Positions 17,086 to 24,801 of a stretch of DNA of 64,000 nucleotides are shown here, in pieces. The stretch covers positions 496,001 through 560,000 of the forward strand of contig NZ_JBHLZU010000018.1 in NCBI RefSeq assembly GCF_042429765.1, in the 5' to 3' direction. Under the pieces are notes generated by a model. That model was not told the DNA's origin. It saw only the letters and a program-made list of their open reading frames with translations, and ran no database searches. This stretch comes from Allokutzneria oryzae. GTDB taxonomy: Bacteria; Actinomycetota; Actinomycetes; Mycobacteriales; Pseudonocardiaceae. Positions within the stretch are counted from its first letter, which is position 1; the number at the start of each line of letters is the position of its first letter. The translations under genes were made by a program, and so were the position numbers.

Positions 17086-18513
17086 ATGCGAAAGCTTGTC
17101 CTGGCCGCTTCTTCCCTGCTTGCGGCCACCCTGCTCACCCCTGTCCCCGCGACGGCCGCCCCGCAGGGCGACAAAGACGTGATCGTCAGACTGTTCCAGT
17201 GGAACTGGCCGTCCGTGGCCAAGGAATGCAAAGAATTTCTCGGCCCGCGCGGTGTCGGCGCGGTGCACGTCTCACCGCCGCAGGAGCACGTCGTCCGCCC
17301 CGACCTGGGCAGCCCGTGGTGGCAGGACTACCAGCCGGTCAGCTACAAGATCGACAGCCGCCGCGGTGACCGCGCCGCGTTCGCCGCGATGGTCTCCGGC
17401 TGCAAGTCCGCGGGCGTGAAGGTCTTCGTCGACGCGGTGATCAACCACATGGCCGGCCAGGACGTGCCGGGCACCGGGTGGGCGGGCAGCCGCTACGACC
17501 ACTACTCCTACCCGGGGATCTACGGCGACAACGACTTCCACCACTGCGGCCGCAACGGCAACGACGACATCAAGAACTACATGGACCGCTTCGAGGTGCA
17601 GAACTGCGAGCTGGTGAACCTCGCGGACCTCAAGACGGAGAGCGAGCAGGTTCGCAACCGCATCGCGGGCTACCTCAACGACCTGCTGTCCCTGGGGGTC
17701 GACGGCTTCCGCATCGACGCGGCCAAGCACATGCCGACCGGCGACATCGCCGCGATCACGTCGAAGCTGAGCCGCCCGGCGTACATCTACCAGGAGGCCA
17801 CCTACGCGGCGGGCGAGCCGATCCAGCCGGACGAGTACCTGCGCAACGGCGACGTGAAGGAGTTCCGCTACGGCTACGACCTCGCGCGGATCTTCAACCA
17901 GGAGAAGCTTTCCTACCTGCGGACCTTCGGCGCGCCGCTGCCGAGCGACAAGGCCGTGGTGTTCACCGACAACCACGACACGCAGCGCGGCCACCCGGTG
18001 CTGACCTACAAGGACGGCGGCCGCTACGCGCTGGCCAACGCGTTCATGTTGGCGTGGCCGTACGGCTCCCCGCAGCTGATGAGCTCCTTCGAGTTCTCCA
18101 ACAACGACCAGGGACCACCGTCGGAGTCCAACGGCCGCACGAAGAACGCGACCTGCTTCACCGACGGCTGGCGTTGTGAGCACCGGTGGCAGGTGATCAG
18201 CAACATGGTCGGCTTCCACAACACCGTGCGCGGCACGAACGTGAACAGCTGGTGGGACAACGGCAACGACCTGATCACCTTCGGCAGGGGCGACAAGGGC
18301 TACCTGGTCCTCAACGACGAGGGCTCGGCGACCACCGGCCGCTCGTTCCGCACGCCGCTGCCAGCCGGCAAGTACTGCGACGTGATCCACGGCGACTTCG
18401 CAGGCGGCAGGTGCACCGGCCCTGTGTACACAGTGGACAGTGGAGGCTGGTTCCGCGCCGACGTCGCAGCACACGACGCGATCGCGTTGCACGTCAACGC
18501 CCGCGTCGGCTGA
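17086..18513 (+). CDS. Secreted alpha-amylase (GH13)
   Basis: 475 residues from ATG 17086; the frame extends upstream but this is the first start with a signal peptide (RKLVLAASSLLAATLL, cleavage near ATA-A). The GH13 conserved regions are visible: DAVINH, GFRIDAAKH with the nucleophile Asp (about 210), YQEATY with the acid/base Glu (about 236) and FTDNHDTQ (about 297). The C-terminal beta domain ends at the protein end; there is no starch-binding CBM20 module, unlike many Streptomyces amylases. It hydrolyses internal alpha-1,4 bonds of starch outside the cell. It faces a tendamistat-like secreted protein gene across a shared terminator. Confidence 0.94.
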   Translation: MRKLVLAASSLLAATLLTPVPATAAPQGDKDVIVRLFQWNWPSVAKECKEFLGPRGVGAVHVSPPQEHVVRPDLGSPWWQDYQPVSYKIDSRRGDRAAFAAMVSGCKSAGVKVFVDAVINHMAGQDVPGTGWAGSRYDHYSYPGIYGDNDFHHCGRNGNDDIKNYMDRFEVQNCELVNLADLKTESEQVRNRIAGYLNDLLSLGVDGFRIDAAKHMPTGDIAAITSKLSRPAYIYQEATYAAGEPIQPDEYLRNGDVKEFRYGYDLARIFNQEKLSYLRTFGAPLPSDKAVVFTDNHDTQRGHPVLTYKDGGRYALANAFMLAWPYGSPQLMSSFEFSNNDQGPPSESNGRTKNATCFTDGWRCEHRWQVISNMVGFHNTVRGTNVNSWWDNGNDLITFGRGDKGYLVLNDEGSATTGRSFRTPLPAGKYCDVIHGDFAGGRCTGPVYTVDSGGWFRADVAAHDAIALHVNARVG

Positions 18514-18527
18514 CCTTCCCCGTGCCC

Positions 18528-18564
18528 GGCTCGTTCAGTGCACTGGGGGTGCGCTGAACGAGCC
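18528..18564. terminator. Bidirectional hairpin between amylase and inhibitor-like genes
   Basis: GGCTCGTTCAGTGCAC pairs with GTGCGCTGAACGAGCC around TGGGG, 16 positions with one mismatch. It sits 14 bases after the amylase stop and 14 bases before the stop of the convergent small gene. Confidence 0.8.
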
Positions 18565-18578
18565 GCACGGCAAGCGGA

Positions 18579-18875
18579 TCAGCAGAGCTCCAGGCGGTCG
18601 ACCCGGCCGCTGGGCCCGTAGAGGTCGTGCCGCTGCCCGGGCTTGTAGGTCCAGCAGGAGCTGTCCGGACCGAAGGCCACGATGATCTTCACCTTCTTCG
18701 TGGTCTTGCACTTGTTGGTCACCTCGATGCGCATCTTCCACTGGTTGTTCTTCCAGGTCACGCACGAGGGAGCCGACTGGGCGGCAGACGCGGGGACCGC
18801 CGTGAGCAGAGGCGCGAGGACCGCGAGACCGATCGCGGCGATCACGGCACGGGCGCTTCGACGGGTGTGCTTCAC
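18579..18875 (-). CDS. Small secreted protein resembling tendamistat-type alpha-amylase inhibitors
   Basis: 98 residues from GTG 18875, preceded by a strong GAGGAG site; signal peptide to about residue 32 (ASAA). The mature part of about 66 residues has four Cys (38, 56, 74, 98) with spacings 18-18-24, against 16-18-28 in tendamistat. It also shares APSCVT near the start, a Val-rich strand KVKIIV, xxC-x-x-x-x-PGQ and a terminal L-x-C. The inhibitory W-R-Y triplet is not intact; QWKMR occupies that place. Related Cys-patterned secreted proteins exist widely in actinomycetes, so inhibition of amylase is not certain. The neighbouring convergent gene being an alpha-amylase makes the link attractive (inference). 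Confidence 0.62.
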   Translation of the reverse strand: MKHTRRSARAVIAAIGLAVLAPLLTAVPASAAQSAPSCVTWKNNQWKMRIEVTNKCKTTKKVKIIVAFGPDSSCWTYKPGQRHDLYGPSGRVDRLELC

Positions 18876-18972
18876 CAAAACTCCTCTGTATCTGCAACAC
18901 GTCTCACACATGGCGACGCGCACCCCAACGAGAGGGTTCCAGTCCACAGTGGAACTTCGGCCACAACCGAAC

Positions 18973-20763
18973 TCACCTGCCCGCGGCGTACCCCTGCGCG
19001 CCGCGCGGATTGGCCGCGCCGTAAAGGAATCCGGTCTCCGGATCACGCGCCACGGCGGACATCCGGCCGAGCGACCACGGCCCACCGTCCACGACGCGAT
19101 GACCGCGCTGCTCCAGCGATGCGATGGTCGAAGCGCCCAGCCGCGACTCGACGACGAGCTCTCCCGGCGTCCAGTTGCGGGGGTAGAACGAGCTGGGCAC
19201 CGCGTTGGAGTGCCAGGCGGGCGAGTCGATCGCGGCCTGGAGGTTGAGCCCGCCGACGGTGTGCGCCAGCCAGAAGCACAGCTGCCACTGGTCCTGCTGG
19301 TCGCCGCCGGGCGTGCCGAACGCCAGGACGGGACTGCCGTTCCTGCTGGCCATGGACGGACTGAGCGTGATGCGGGGCCGCTTGCCCGGCGCGAGGGAGT
19401 TCGGCAGCCCCTCGTCCAGCCAGAACATCTGCGCGCGCGTGCCGAGGCAGAAGCCGAGAGCGGGAATCGTCGGCGAGGACTGGAGCCACCCGCCGGACGG
19501 GGTCGCGGACACGATGTTGCCCCAGCGGTCCACCACGTCGACGTGCACGGTGTCGCCGCGCGTGGTGCCGGTGCGGGACACCGTCGGCTCACCGACACCT
19601 GCGGCACCGTTGCCGGAAACCGCCGCGGCCCGTCCGGAGTCCACATAGGACGCAAGTGCGGCGACGCGCCCCTCCGGCGATCCCGGCCGAAGCTCAAGTG
19701 ATGCCCGGGAACCGATGAGCGGAGCGCGAGAAGCCGCGTAGGACCGCGACACCAGCGCGTCGATCGGCACATCGGGATCGTCGCCGTACCACGCCTCACG
19801 ATCAGCGAAGGCGAGCTTGGTCGCCTCGACCGCCTGGTGCACGGTGTCCGCGGTAGCCACACCATCCACATAGGACAATGAGCGTCCTTCGAGTAGCCGG
19901 AGCTGCTGCGCCAGCGCGGGCCCCTGGCTCCACCGGCCGATCTTGTGCAGCGACCACCCGTCGGCGAGGTCCACGGTCAGCGGCGCCTCGTAGGACGCCT
20001 GCCAGGTCGCGATGTCCTGCGCGGTCAGCACTCCCGCGTGGTCGCGTCCGGAGTCGTCGCGGACCGGGGTGCGGCAGAACGCCTCGATCTCCTCGGCGAC
20101 GAAACCCTGCGACCAGGCGCGCCGCGCGGCGTCGATCTGCGCCTCGCGGCCGGCGACCGCCTCGGCGACGGTCAGCAGCCGCTCCCACGTGTCGGCCAGC
20201 ACCGGGTTGGTGAACCGGCTGCCCGGCGCCGGAGCCTTGCCGTCGCGCAGCCACATCGCCGCGGAGCTGGGCCAGTGCTCGGTGAACAGCCCGGCGACGG
20301 TGCTGATCGTCATCGGGATGCGGTCGATGAGCGGGAAGCCGTCGCGGGCGTAGCCGATCGCGTGGCCGAGGACCTGGCGCAGCGACCGGGTGCCGTGGTC
20401 GCGGAGCAGGGTCAGCCAGCCGTCCCACGCCCCGGGGACCGTGGCCGCGAGCAGGCCGGTCCCCGGGATGAGGTCGAGCCCCTGGTCGCGGTAGTGGCCG
20501 ATGCTCGCGCCGGCCGGAGCGACACCCTGGCCGCACAGGACCCGGACCTCGTCGGAGCCCGCGGTGGCGAAGAGCGCGGGCACCTCGCCGCCGGGGCCGT
20601 TGAGGTGCGGCTCCACGACCTGGAGCACGAAGCCCGCCGCCACGGCCGCGTCGAAGGCGTTGCCGCCGTCCTCCAGCACCGCCATCCCGGCCGCCGAGGC
20701 CAGCCAGTGCGTGGAGGCCACCATCCCGTACGTCCCGACGAGCTCGGGCCTGGTCGTGAACAC
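18973..20763 (-). CDS. Gamma-glutamyltransferase family protein
   Basis: 596 residues from GTG 20763. The N-terminal part carries MVASTHWLASAAGMAVLEDGGNAFDAAVAA, the usual family opening, and NGPGGE. The autoprocessing and catalytic Thr is expected in RGDTVHVDVVD (about residue 404), followed by SATPSGGW and PGGDQQDQWQL, equivalents of the substrate-binding region. No signal peptide is visible, so it may be cytoplasmic. It hydrolyses or transfers gamma-glutamyl groups, for example in glutathione-like or poly-glutamyl compounds. A TAGGTT sequence 6-7 bases before the GTG and the absence of a ribosome site suggest a leaderless transcript. Confidence 0.88.
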   Translation of the reverse strand: MFTTRPELVGTYGMVASTHWLASAAGMAVLEDGGNAFDAAVAAGFVLQVVEPHLNGPGGEVPALFATAGSDEVRVLCGQGVAPAGASIGHYRDQGLDLIPGTGLLAATVPGAWDGWLTLLRDHGTRSLRQVLGHAIGYARDGFPLIDRIPMTISTVAGLFTEHWPSSAAMWLRDGKAPAPGSRFTNPVLADTWERLLTVAEAVAGREAQIDAARRAWSQGFVAEEIEAFCRTPVRDDSGRDHAGVLTAQDIATWQASYEAPLTVDLADGWSLHKIGRWSQGPALAQQLRLLEGRSLSYVDGVATADTVHQAVEATKLAFADREAWYGDDPDVPIDALVSRSYAASRAPLIGSRASLELRPGSPEGRVAALASYVDSGRAAAVSGNGAAGVGEPTVSRTGTTRGDTVHVDVVDRWGNIVSATPSGGWLQSSPTIPALGFCLGTRAQMFWLDEGLPNSLAPGKRPRITLSPSMASRNGSPVLAFGTPGGDQQDQWQLCFWLAHTVGGLNLQAAIDSPAWHSNAVPSSFYPRNWTPGELVVESRLGASTIASLEQRGHRVVDGGPWSLGRMSAVARDPETGFLYGAANPRGAQGYAAGR

Positions 20764-20811
20764 GCTCTCAACCTAGGCGAACTCGTTAACACTGCTAAAT
20801 ACCGTATCGAT

Positions 20812-21249
20812 TCAGAGGGCAGCTCCCACGCACGCGGCCAGGAAGACGACCTGCTCGATGGTCCGGGGAACGAGCGGCGTCGCCGGCCGCCCGCCGAAGT
20901 CGAGCCGCTTCACCGCCGCGTGGACGTTCGCGGGGAACATCGCCAGCAGCAACAGCGCGAGGCAGATCGCCGCCGCCCGAGCGGTGACCGGGACGAGCAG
21001 CCCGACCGCGCCCGCGATCTCCAGCACGCCGGTGACGGTGACCAGCAGCGCGGGGTTGGGCAGCCGGGGCGGAACCATCGCGATCATGTCCGCCCGCAGC
21101 TTCGACCAGTGCGCGAAGCCGGTGAGCAGGAACATCAGCGCCAACCCGACGCGAAGCGCGGGCTGCCACCCGTCCAGCGCGTCGACGCCGAGCAGCCCGG
21201 CGACCCTGGCAAGACCCCAACCGGTGAGAAGCGCGATGAACGGCGCCAT
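20812..21249 (-). CDS. DoxX-family membrane protein
   Basis: 145 residues from ATG 21249, preceded by GGAGGAGG. Four hydrophobic helices, with the DoxX-like pattern RVGLALMFLLTGFAHWSKLRADMIAMVPP and a later NVHAAVKR loop. Family members are small quinone- or thiol-redox-associated membrane proteins, usually without a defined reaction. An inverted repeat at 21282-21305 overlaps its likely promoter, so a repressor probably controls it; no regulator gene is adjacent. Confidence 0.82.
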   Translation of the reverse strand: MAPFIALLTGWGLARVAGLLGVDALDGWQPALRVGLALMFLLTGFAHWSKLRADMIAMVPPRLPNPALLVTVTGVLEIAGAVGLLVPVTARAAAICLALLLLAMFPANVHAAVKRLDFGGRPATPLVPRTIEQVVFLAACVGAAL

Positions 21250-21281
21250 GACACGACCTCCTCCAGAAGACAGAGGAAGCA

Positions 21282-21305
21282 TAACACCGTTTCAGAACAG
21301 TGTTA
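21282..21305. promoter_or_regulatory. Operator-like inverted repeat upstream of the DoxX gene
   Basis: TAACACCGTT and AACAGTGTTA (one mismatch) around TCAG. On the minus strand it sits between TTGTAA and TATGCT, promoter-like hexamers about 19 bases apart, 33 bases before the ATG. The size fits a TetR- or MarR-type dimer site. Confidence 0.55.
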
Positions 21306-21310
21306 CAAAA

Positions 21311-22609
21311 CTAGTCCACCGGCTGCCTGCCCACGCCGCGCCAGCCGAGGCCCGCGCGCCGGAGCACGTCCGGGTCCAGGTGGTTGCGGGTGTCGATGAC
21401 GACCCTGCCCTCCAGCAGCGCGGCCACCCGCGACCAGTCCAGCGTGCGGAACTCCGGCCACTCGGTCAGCAGCACCAGGCCCGCCGCGCCCTTGGCCACC
21501 TCGTACGCGTCGCCCACGACGCGAACGGTGTCGGTCACGCCGGGGACCGCGCCCGCGACTCCGGGGTCGTAGGCGGTCAGCTCGGCGCCCTCCTCCCGGA
21601 GCAGCGCGGCCACGGCCAGCGCGGGCGAGTCGCGGAGGTCGTCGGTCCCGGCCTTGAAGGTCAGCCCGAGCAGCCCCAGCCGCACTCCGTCCAGCGAGCC
21701 GCCGCAGGCTTCGCGGATCTTGGTGACGATGCGCTGCCGCTGGCGGGTGTTCGTGTCGATGGTGGCGCGCAGCAGCATGAAGTCGAAGTCGACGGCGTCG
21801 GCGGCCTGGATCAGCGCGTGGGTGTCCTTCGGCAGGCACGAGCCGCCCCAGCCCGGCCCCGGCTGGAGGAACGCCTGGCCGATCCGCCGGTCGTAGCCGA
21901 TGCCCTCGGTCACGTCGGCCACGTTCGCGCCCAGCCGCTCCGAGAGCTCGGCGACCGCGTTGACGTAGGACAGCTTCATCGCGAGGAAGCAGTTCGCCGC
22001 GTACTTGACCAGCTCGGCGCTGGGCGCGTCGGTCAGCACCGTCGGCGCCCCGAGGCGGGCGTAGAGGGCGGCGACGCGCTCGGCGGCGTCCTGGGCGCTG
22101 GAGCCGACCACGATCCGGTCCGGGTTGAGGAAGTCGTGCACCGCGCTGCCCTCGCGCAGGAACTCCGGGTTGCTCACCACGGCGATGTCCGGCCGGTCCA
22201 GCAGCTTGTGCACGCGCTCGGCGGTGCCGACCGGCACGGTCGACTTGTTCACCACCACGCAGCCCCTCGGCAGCAGGTCGCGGACCTCGGAGATCACCGA
22301 CTCGACGGCCATCAGGTCGGCCGCGCCGCCGACGCCCATCGGGGTCGGCACGCACATGAAGACGACCTCGGCGTCCAGCACGGCCTTGCTCGCGCCCAGC
22401 ACGAACTCCAGCCGCCCCGCGGCCAGGCCCTCGGCGACCAGCTCGCTCAGCCCCGGCTCCAGGATGGAGACCTGGCCCGCCGACAGCTTCGCGACCTTGT
22501 CGGCGTCGACGTCCGCGCAGATCACCCGGTGGCCGAGCGAGGCGAGACAGGCGCCCGTGGTCAGTCCGACATAGCCGGAGCCGACCACGGCGATTCGACG
22601 GGCGAACAC
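21311..22609 (-). CDS. UDP-glucose 6-dehydrogenase
   Basis: 432 residues from GTG 22609 (GGGGGTGG upstream); the open frame extends further but without a start that improves it. The N-terminal Rossmann motif is VGSGYVGLTTG. The catalytic Cys is in GWGGSCLPKDTHAL (about residue 256). The C-terminal UDP-binding domain includes LGLTFKAGTDDLRDSPA. It oxidises UDP-glucose to UDP-glucuronate with 2 NAD+, supplying precursors for surface polysaccharides. A mannose-type dehydrogenase is less likely but cannot be excluded by eye. No sugar transferase lies in the same operon; the glycan genes are at 2-11.6 kb. Confidence 0.9.
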   Translation of the reverse strand: MFARRIAVVGSGYVGLTTGACLASLGHRVICADVDADKVAKLSAGQVSILEPGLSELVAEGLAAGRLEFVLGASKAVLDAEVVFMCVPTPMGVGGAADLMAVESVISEVRDLLPRGCVVVNKSTVPVGTAERVHKLLDRPDIAVVSNPEFLREGSAVHDFLNPDRIVVGSSAQDAAERVAALYARLGAPTVLTDAPSAELVKYAANCFLAMKLSYVNAVAELSERLGANVADVTEGIGYDRRIGQAFLQPGPGWGGSCLPKDTHALIQAADAVDFDFMLLRATIDTNTRQRQRIVTKIREACGGSLDGVRLGLLGLTFKAGTDDLRDSPALAVAALLREEGAELTAYDPGVAGAVPGVTDTVRVVGDAYEVAKGAAGLVLLTEWPEFRTLDWSRVAALLEGRVVIDTRNHLDPDVLRRAGLGWRGVGRQPVD

Positions 22610-22763
22610 GACACCACCCCCGATGGCGGCCGGAAGAGAGGACCGTCGAATCCTGGCATCGCGGACCTGGGCATTGCCAACCGGCCAAATCGCACGTGGC
22701 AACCATCACCGCTCGGCAACGGGGAGTGACTGGGCGGTCACCAGGGCATAGGGTTTCCGGCTT

Positions 22764-23726
22764 GTGGAGCAGCGTCGTCTAGGTAATTCGGGCCTCGTCG
22801 TGAGCGCGGTCGGCCTCGGGTGCAACAACCTGGGCCGTCCCGGCACGACAACGGAGTCCCTCGCGGGCACCCGCGAGGTGGTCAACGCCGCGCTGGAGTC
22901 CGGCGTGACGTTCTTCGACGTCGCCGACGTCTACGGGGCCCCGCGCGGGCGCAGTGAGGACCTGCTGGGCCAGGCGCTCACCGGTGTCCGCGAGCACGCG
23001 GTGATCGCCACCAAGTTCGGCATGGACATGCAGGGCACCAACGGCCCGGACTTCGGCGCTCGCGGCTCCCGGCGCTACATCACCAGAGCGGTGGAGTCCT
23101 CGCTGCGCAGGCTCAACACCGACTGGATCGACGTCTACCAGCTGCACCGGCCGGACCCGTCCACGCCGCTTGAGGAGACGCTGTCGGCGGCCGACGACCT
23201 GGTCCGCTCCGGCAAGGTCCGCTACGTCGGCCACTGCAACCTGGCGGGCTGGCAGATCGCGGACGCCGCGTGGACCGCGAGAACGGCGAACCTGACCGCA
23301 CCGGTGTCCGCGCAGAACCACTACTCGCTGCTGGAGCGCGAGGCCGAGCGCGACGTGATCCCCGCGTGCGGACGCTTCGGCCTCGGCCTGCTGCCGTACT
23401 TCCCGCTGGCCAACGGGCTGCTGACCGGCAAGTACCAGCGCGAGACCGAGCCGCCGGCCGGCAGCAGGCTGGTCGGCAGGGACCGGTTGCTCGCCGACGC
23501 GCCGTGGGACCGCATCGACGCGCTGCGGGCGTTCGCGCGGGAGCGCGGCATCACCATGCTGGAGCTCGCCATCGGCTGGCTGGCGCACCAACCGACGGTC
23601 GCCTCCGTGATGGCCGGTGCCACCAGCGCGGAGCAGATCAAGAGCAACGCCGAGGCCTCTCGGTGGACCCCGACGGCCGAGGATCTCCAGGAGATCGACC
23701 GGATCTGCCCACCGGGCAGGCGTTGA
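22764..23726 (+). CDS. Aldo/keto reductase
   Basis: 320 residues from GTG 22764. The AKR tetrad is recognisable: Asp and Tyr in FFDVADVYGAPRGRSE, Lys in VIATKFG and His in DVYQLHRPD; the C-terminal cofactor loop is VASVMAGATSAEQI. It probably reduces aldehydes or ketones with NADPH; the sequence resembles the YdhF/L-glyceraldehyde reductase subgroup. A TAGGGT -10-like sequence lies about 10 bases before the GTG with no ribosome site, so the message may be leaderless. It is divergent from the UDP-glucose dehydrogenase gene. Confidence 0.9.
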   Translation: MEQRRLGNSGLVVSAVGLGCNNLGRPGTTTESLAGTREVVNAALESGVTFFDVADVYGAPRGRSEDLLGQALTGVREHAVIATKFGMDMQGTNGPDFGARGSRRYITRAVESSLRRLNTDWIDVYQLHRPDPSTPLEETLSAADDLVRSGKVRYVGHCNLAGWQIADAAWTARTANLTAPVSAQNHYSLLEREAERDVIPACGRFGLGLLPYFPLANGLLTGKYQRETEPPAGSRLVGRDRLLADAPWDRIDALRAFARERGITMLELAIGWLAHQPTVASVMAGATSAEQIKSNAEASRWTPTAEDLQEIDRICPPGRR

Positions 23727-23833
23727 CGCGACCAGAAGTCACTTGCTGTAGCCAGATCGGTCCCCCGAACGCTGATCACGACTGGCCACATGGCCGATGT
23801 GCACGGAGGGTGAGGACAGCCAGGCTTGACCGC

Positions 23834-23935
23834 ATGGAGCTGCTCGGAATCGTCGCCATGCTCGGTGCGCTCGCGCTGCTGGCCGCCGTACCGCTGGTAG
23901 CCCTGCTGCACACCGCGGAAGCGCGCAGACGGTAA
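23834..23935 (+). CDS. Very small hydrophobic membrane peptide
   Basis: 33 residues from ATG 23834 to TAA 23935: a single Leu/Ala/Val helix (residues 3-26) followed by a basic tail EARRR, which gives a clear inside-positive orientation. The ribosome site is weak. It lies alone between the reductase and the SDR genes. Such single-helix peptides are often missed by gene finders; no function can be given. Confidence 0.45.
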   Translation: MELLGIVAMLGALALLAAVPLVALLHTAEARRR

Positions 23936-23948
23936 GCCATCTCACCTC

Positions 23949-23964
23949 CCAAGCGCTCGCTTGG
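23949..23964. promoter_or_regulatory. Perfect palindrome CCAAGCGCTCGCTTGG before the SDR gene
   Basis: Perfect 7-base arms around CT, 64 bases upstream of the SDR start. Its size and base pattern fit a TetR-type operator, a family often controlling lipid or beta-oxidation genes. No regulator gene is adjacent. Confidence 0.55.
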
Positions 23965-24027
23965 ACCCCGTAGCCTCACAGCGCGGGCGGCAGTTCCGGC
24001 CGCCTTCTCGACGCTGAGAGGACAGGC

Positions 24028-24789
24028 ATGCAGATCACCGACACCGCTGCGATCGTCACCGGTGGTGCTTCCGGTCTCGGCGCGGCCACCAGCCGTGCCC
24101 TCGCCGCCAAGGGCGCGCGGGTGTTCGCGCTTGACCTCGAAAACTCGATCAAGAACGCGGACGCGGTCGACGGCGTGACCTACGTCGAGGCGGACGTGAC
24201 CAGCGCCGAGCAGATCCAGGCGGCCGTCGAGCAGGCCGCGGGCTCCGGTGTCCCGCTGCGCACCGTGGTGAACTGCGCTGGTGTCGGCTGGGCGGGCCGC
24301 ATCCTGAACAAGTCGGGCGAGGCCCACGACTACGACCTGTTCCGCAAGGTCGTGGAGATCAACCTGGTCGGCACGTTCAACGTGATGCGCCTGGCCGCCG
24401 CCGCGATCGCCACCACCGAGGAGCTGGCAGGCGGGCACCGCGGCGTCATCATCAACACCGCCTCGGTCGCGGCCTTCGAGGGCCAGATCGGCCAGATCGC
24501 CTACTCCGCGTCCAAGGGCGGCGTTGTCGGCATGACCGTGCCCGCCGCGCGCGACCTGGCGAACAAGGGCATCCGGGTGATGACCATCGCGCCGGGCCTG
24601 GTCAACACCCCGATGCTGGCCGGTGTCGACGAGAAGTTCCGCGAGGGCCTCGCCGCGGGCGTGCCGTTCCCGAAGCGCCTGGCGAACCCGGAGGAGTACG
24701 CCCAGCTGGCGACCATGATCGTTGAGCACGACTACCTCAACGGCGAGGTCATCAGGATGGACGGCGCACTCCGCATGGCGCCGCGCTGA
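24028..24789 (+). CDS. SDR oxidoreductase, 3-hydroxyacyl-CoA dehydrogenase type 2-like
   Basis: 253 residues from ATG 24028 (GAGAGGAC upstream). It is a classical short-chain dehydrogenase: TGGASGLG cofactor loop, Asp in ALDLENS (NAD preference), NCAGVG, catalytic Ser in NTASVAAFEGQ and Tyr-x-x-x-Lys in AYSASKGG. The AFEGQIGQIAYSASKGG and APGLVNTPML stretches match the 17-beta-HSD10 / 3-hydroxyacyl-CoA dehydrogenase subgroup, so a role in fatty-acid or branched-chain acyl-CoA oxidation is likely. The perfect palindrome upstream suggests repressor control. Confidence 0.9.
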   Translation: MQITDTAAIVTGGASGLGAATSRALAAKGARVFALDLENSIKNADAVDGVTYVEADVTSAEQIQAAVEQAAGSGVPLRTVVNCAGVGWAGRILNKSGEAHDYDLFRKVVEINLVGTFNVMRLAAAAIATTEELAGGHRGVIINTASVAAFEGQIGQIAYSASKGGVVGMTVPAARDLANKGIRVMTIAPGLVNTPMLAGVDEKFREGLAAGVPFPKRLANPEEYAQLATMIVEHDYLNGEVIRMDGALRMAPR

Positions 24790-24801
24790 CCACGACGAGC
24801 C

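Noticed and set aside
18876..19871. Upstream extension of the inhibitor-like reading frame
   Set aside because: The frame stays open antisense to the gamma-glutamyltransferase gene, but GTG 18875 has the only ribosome site and signal peptide.
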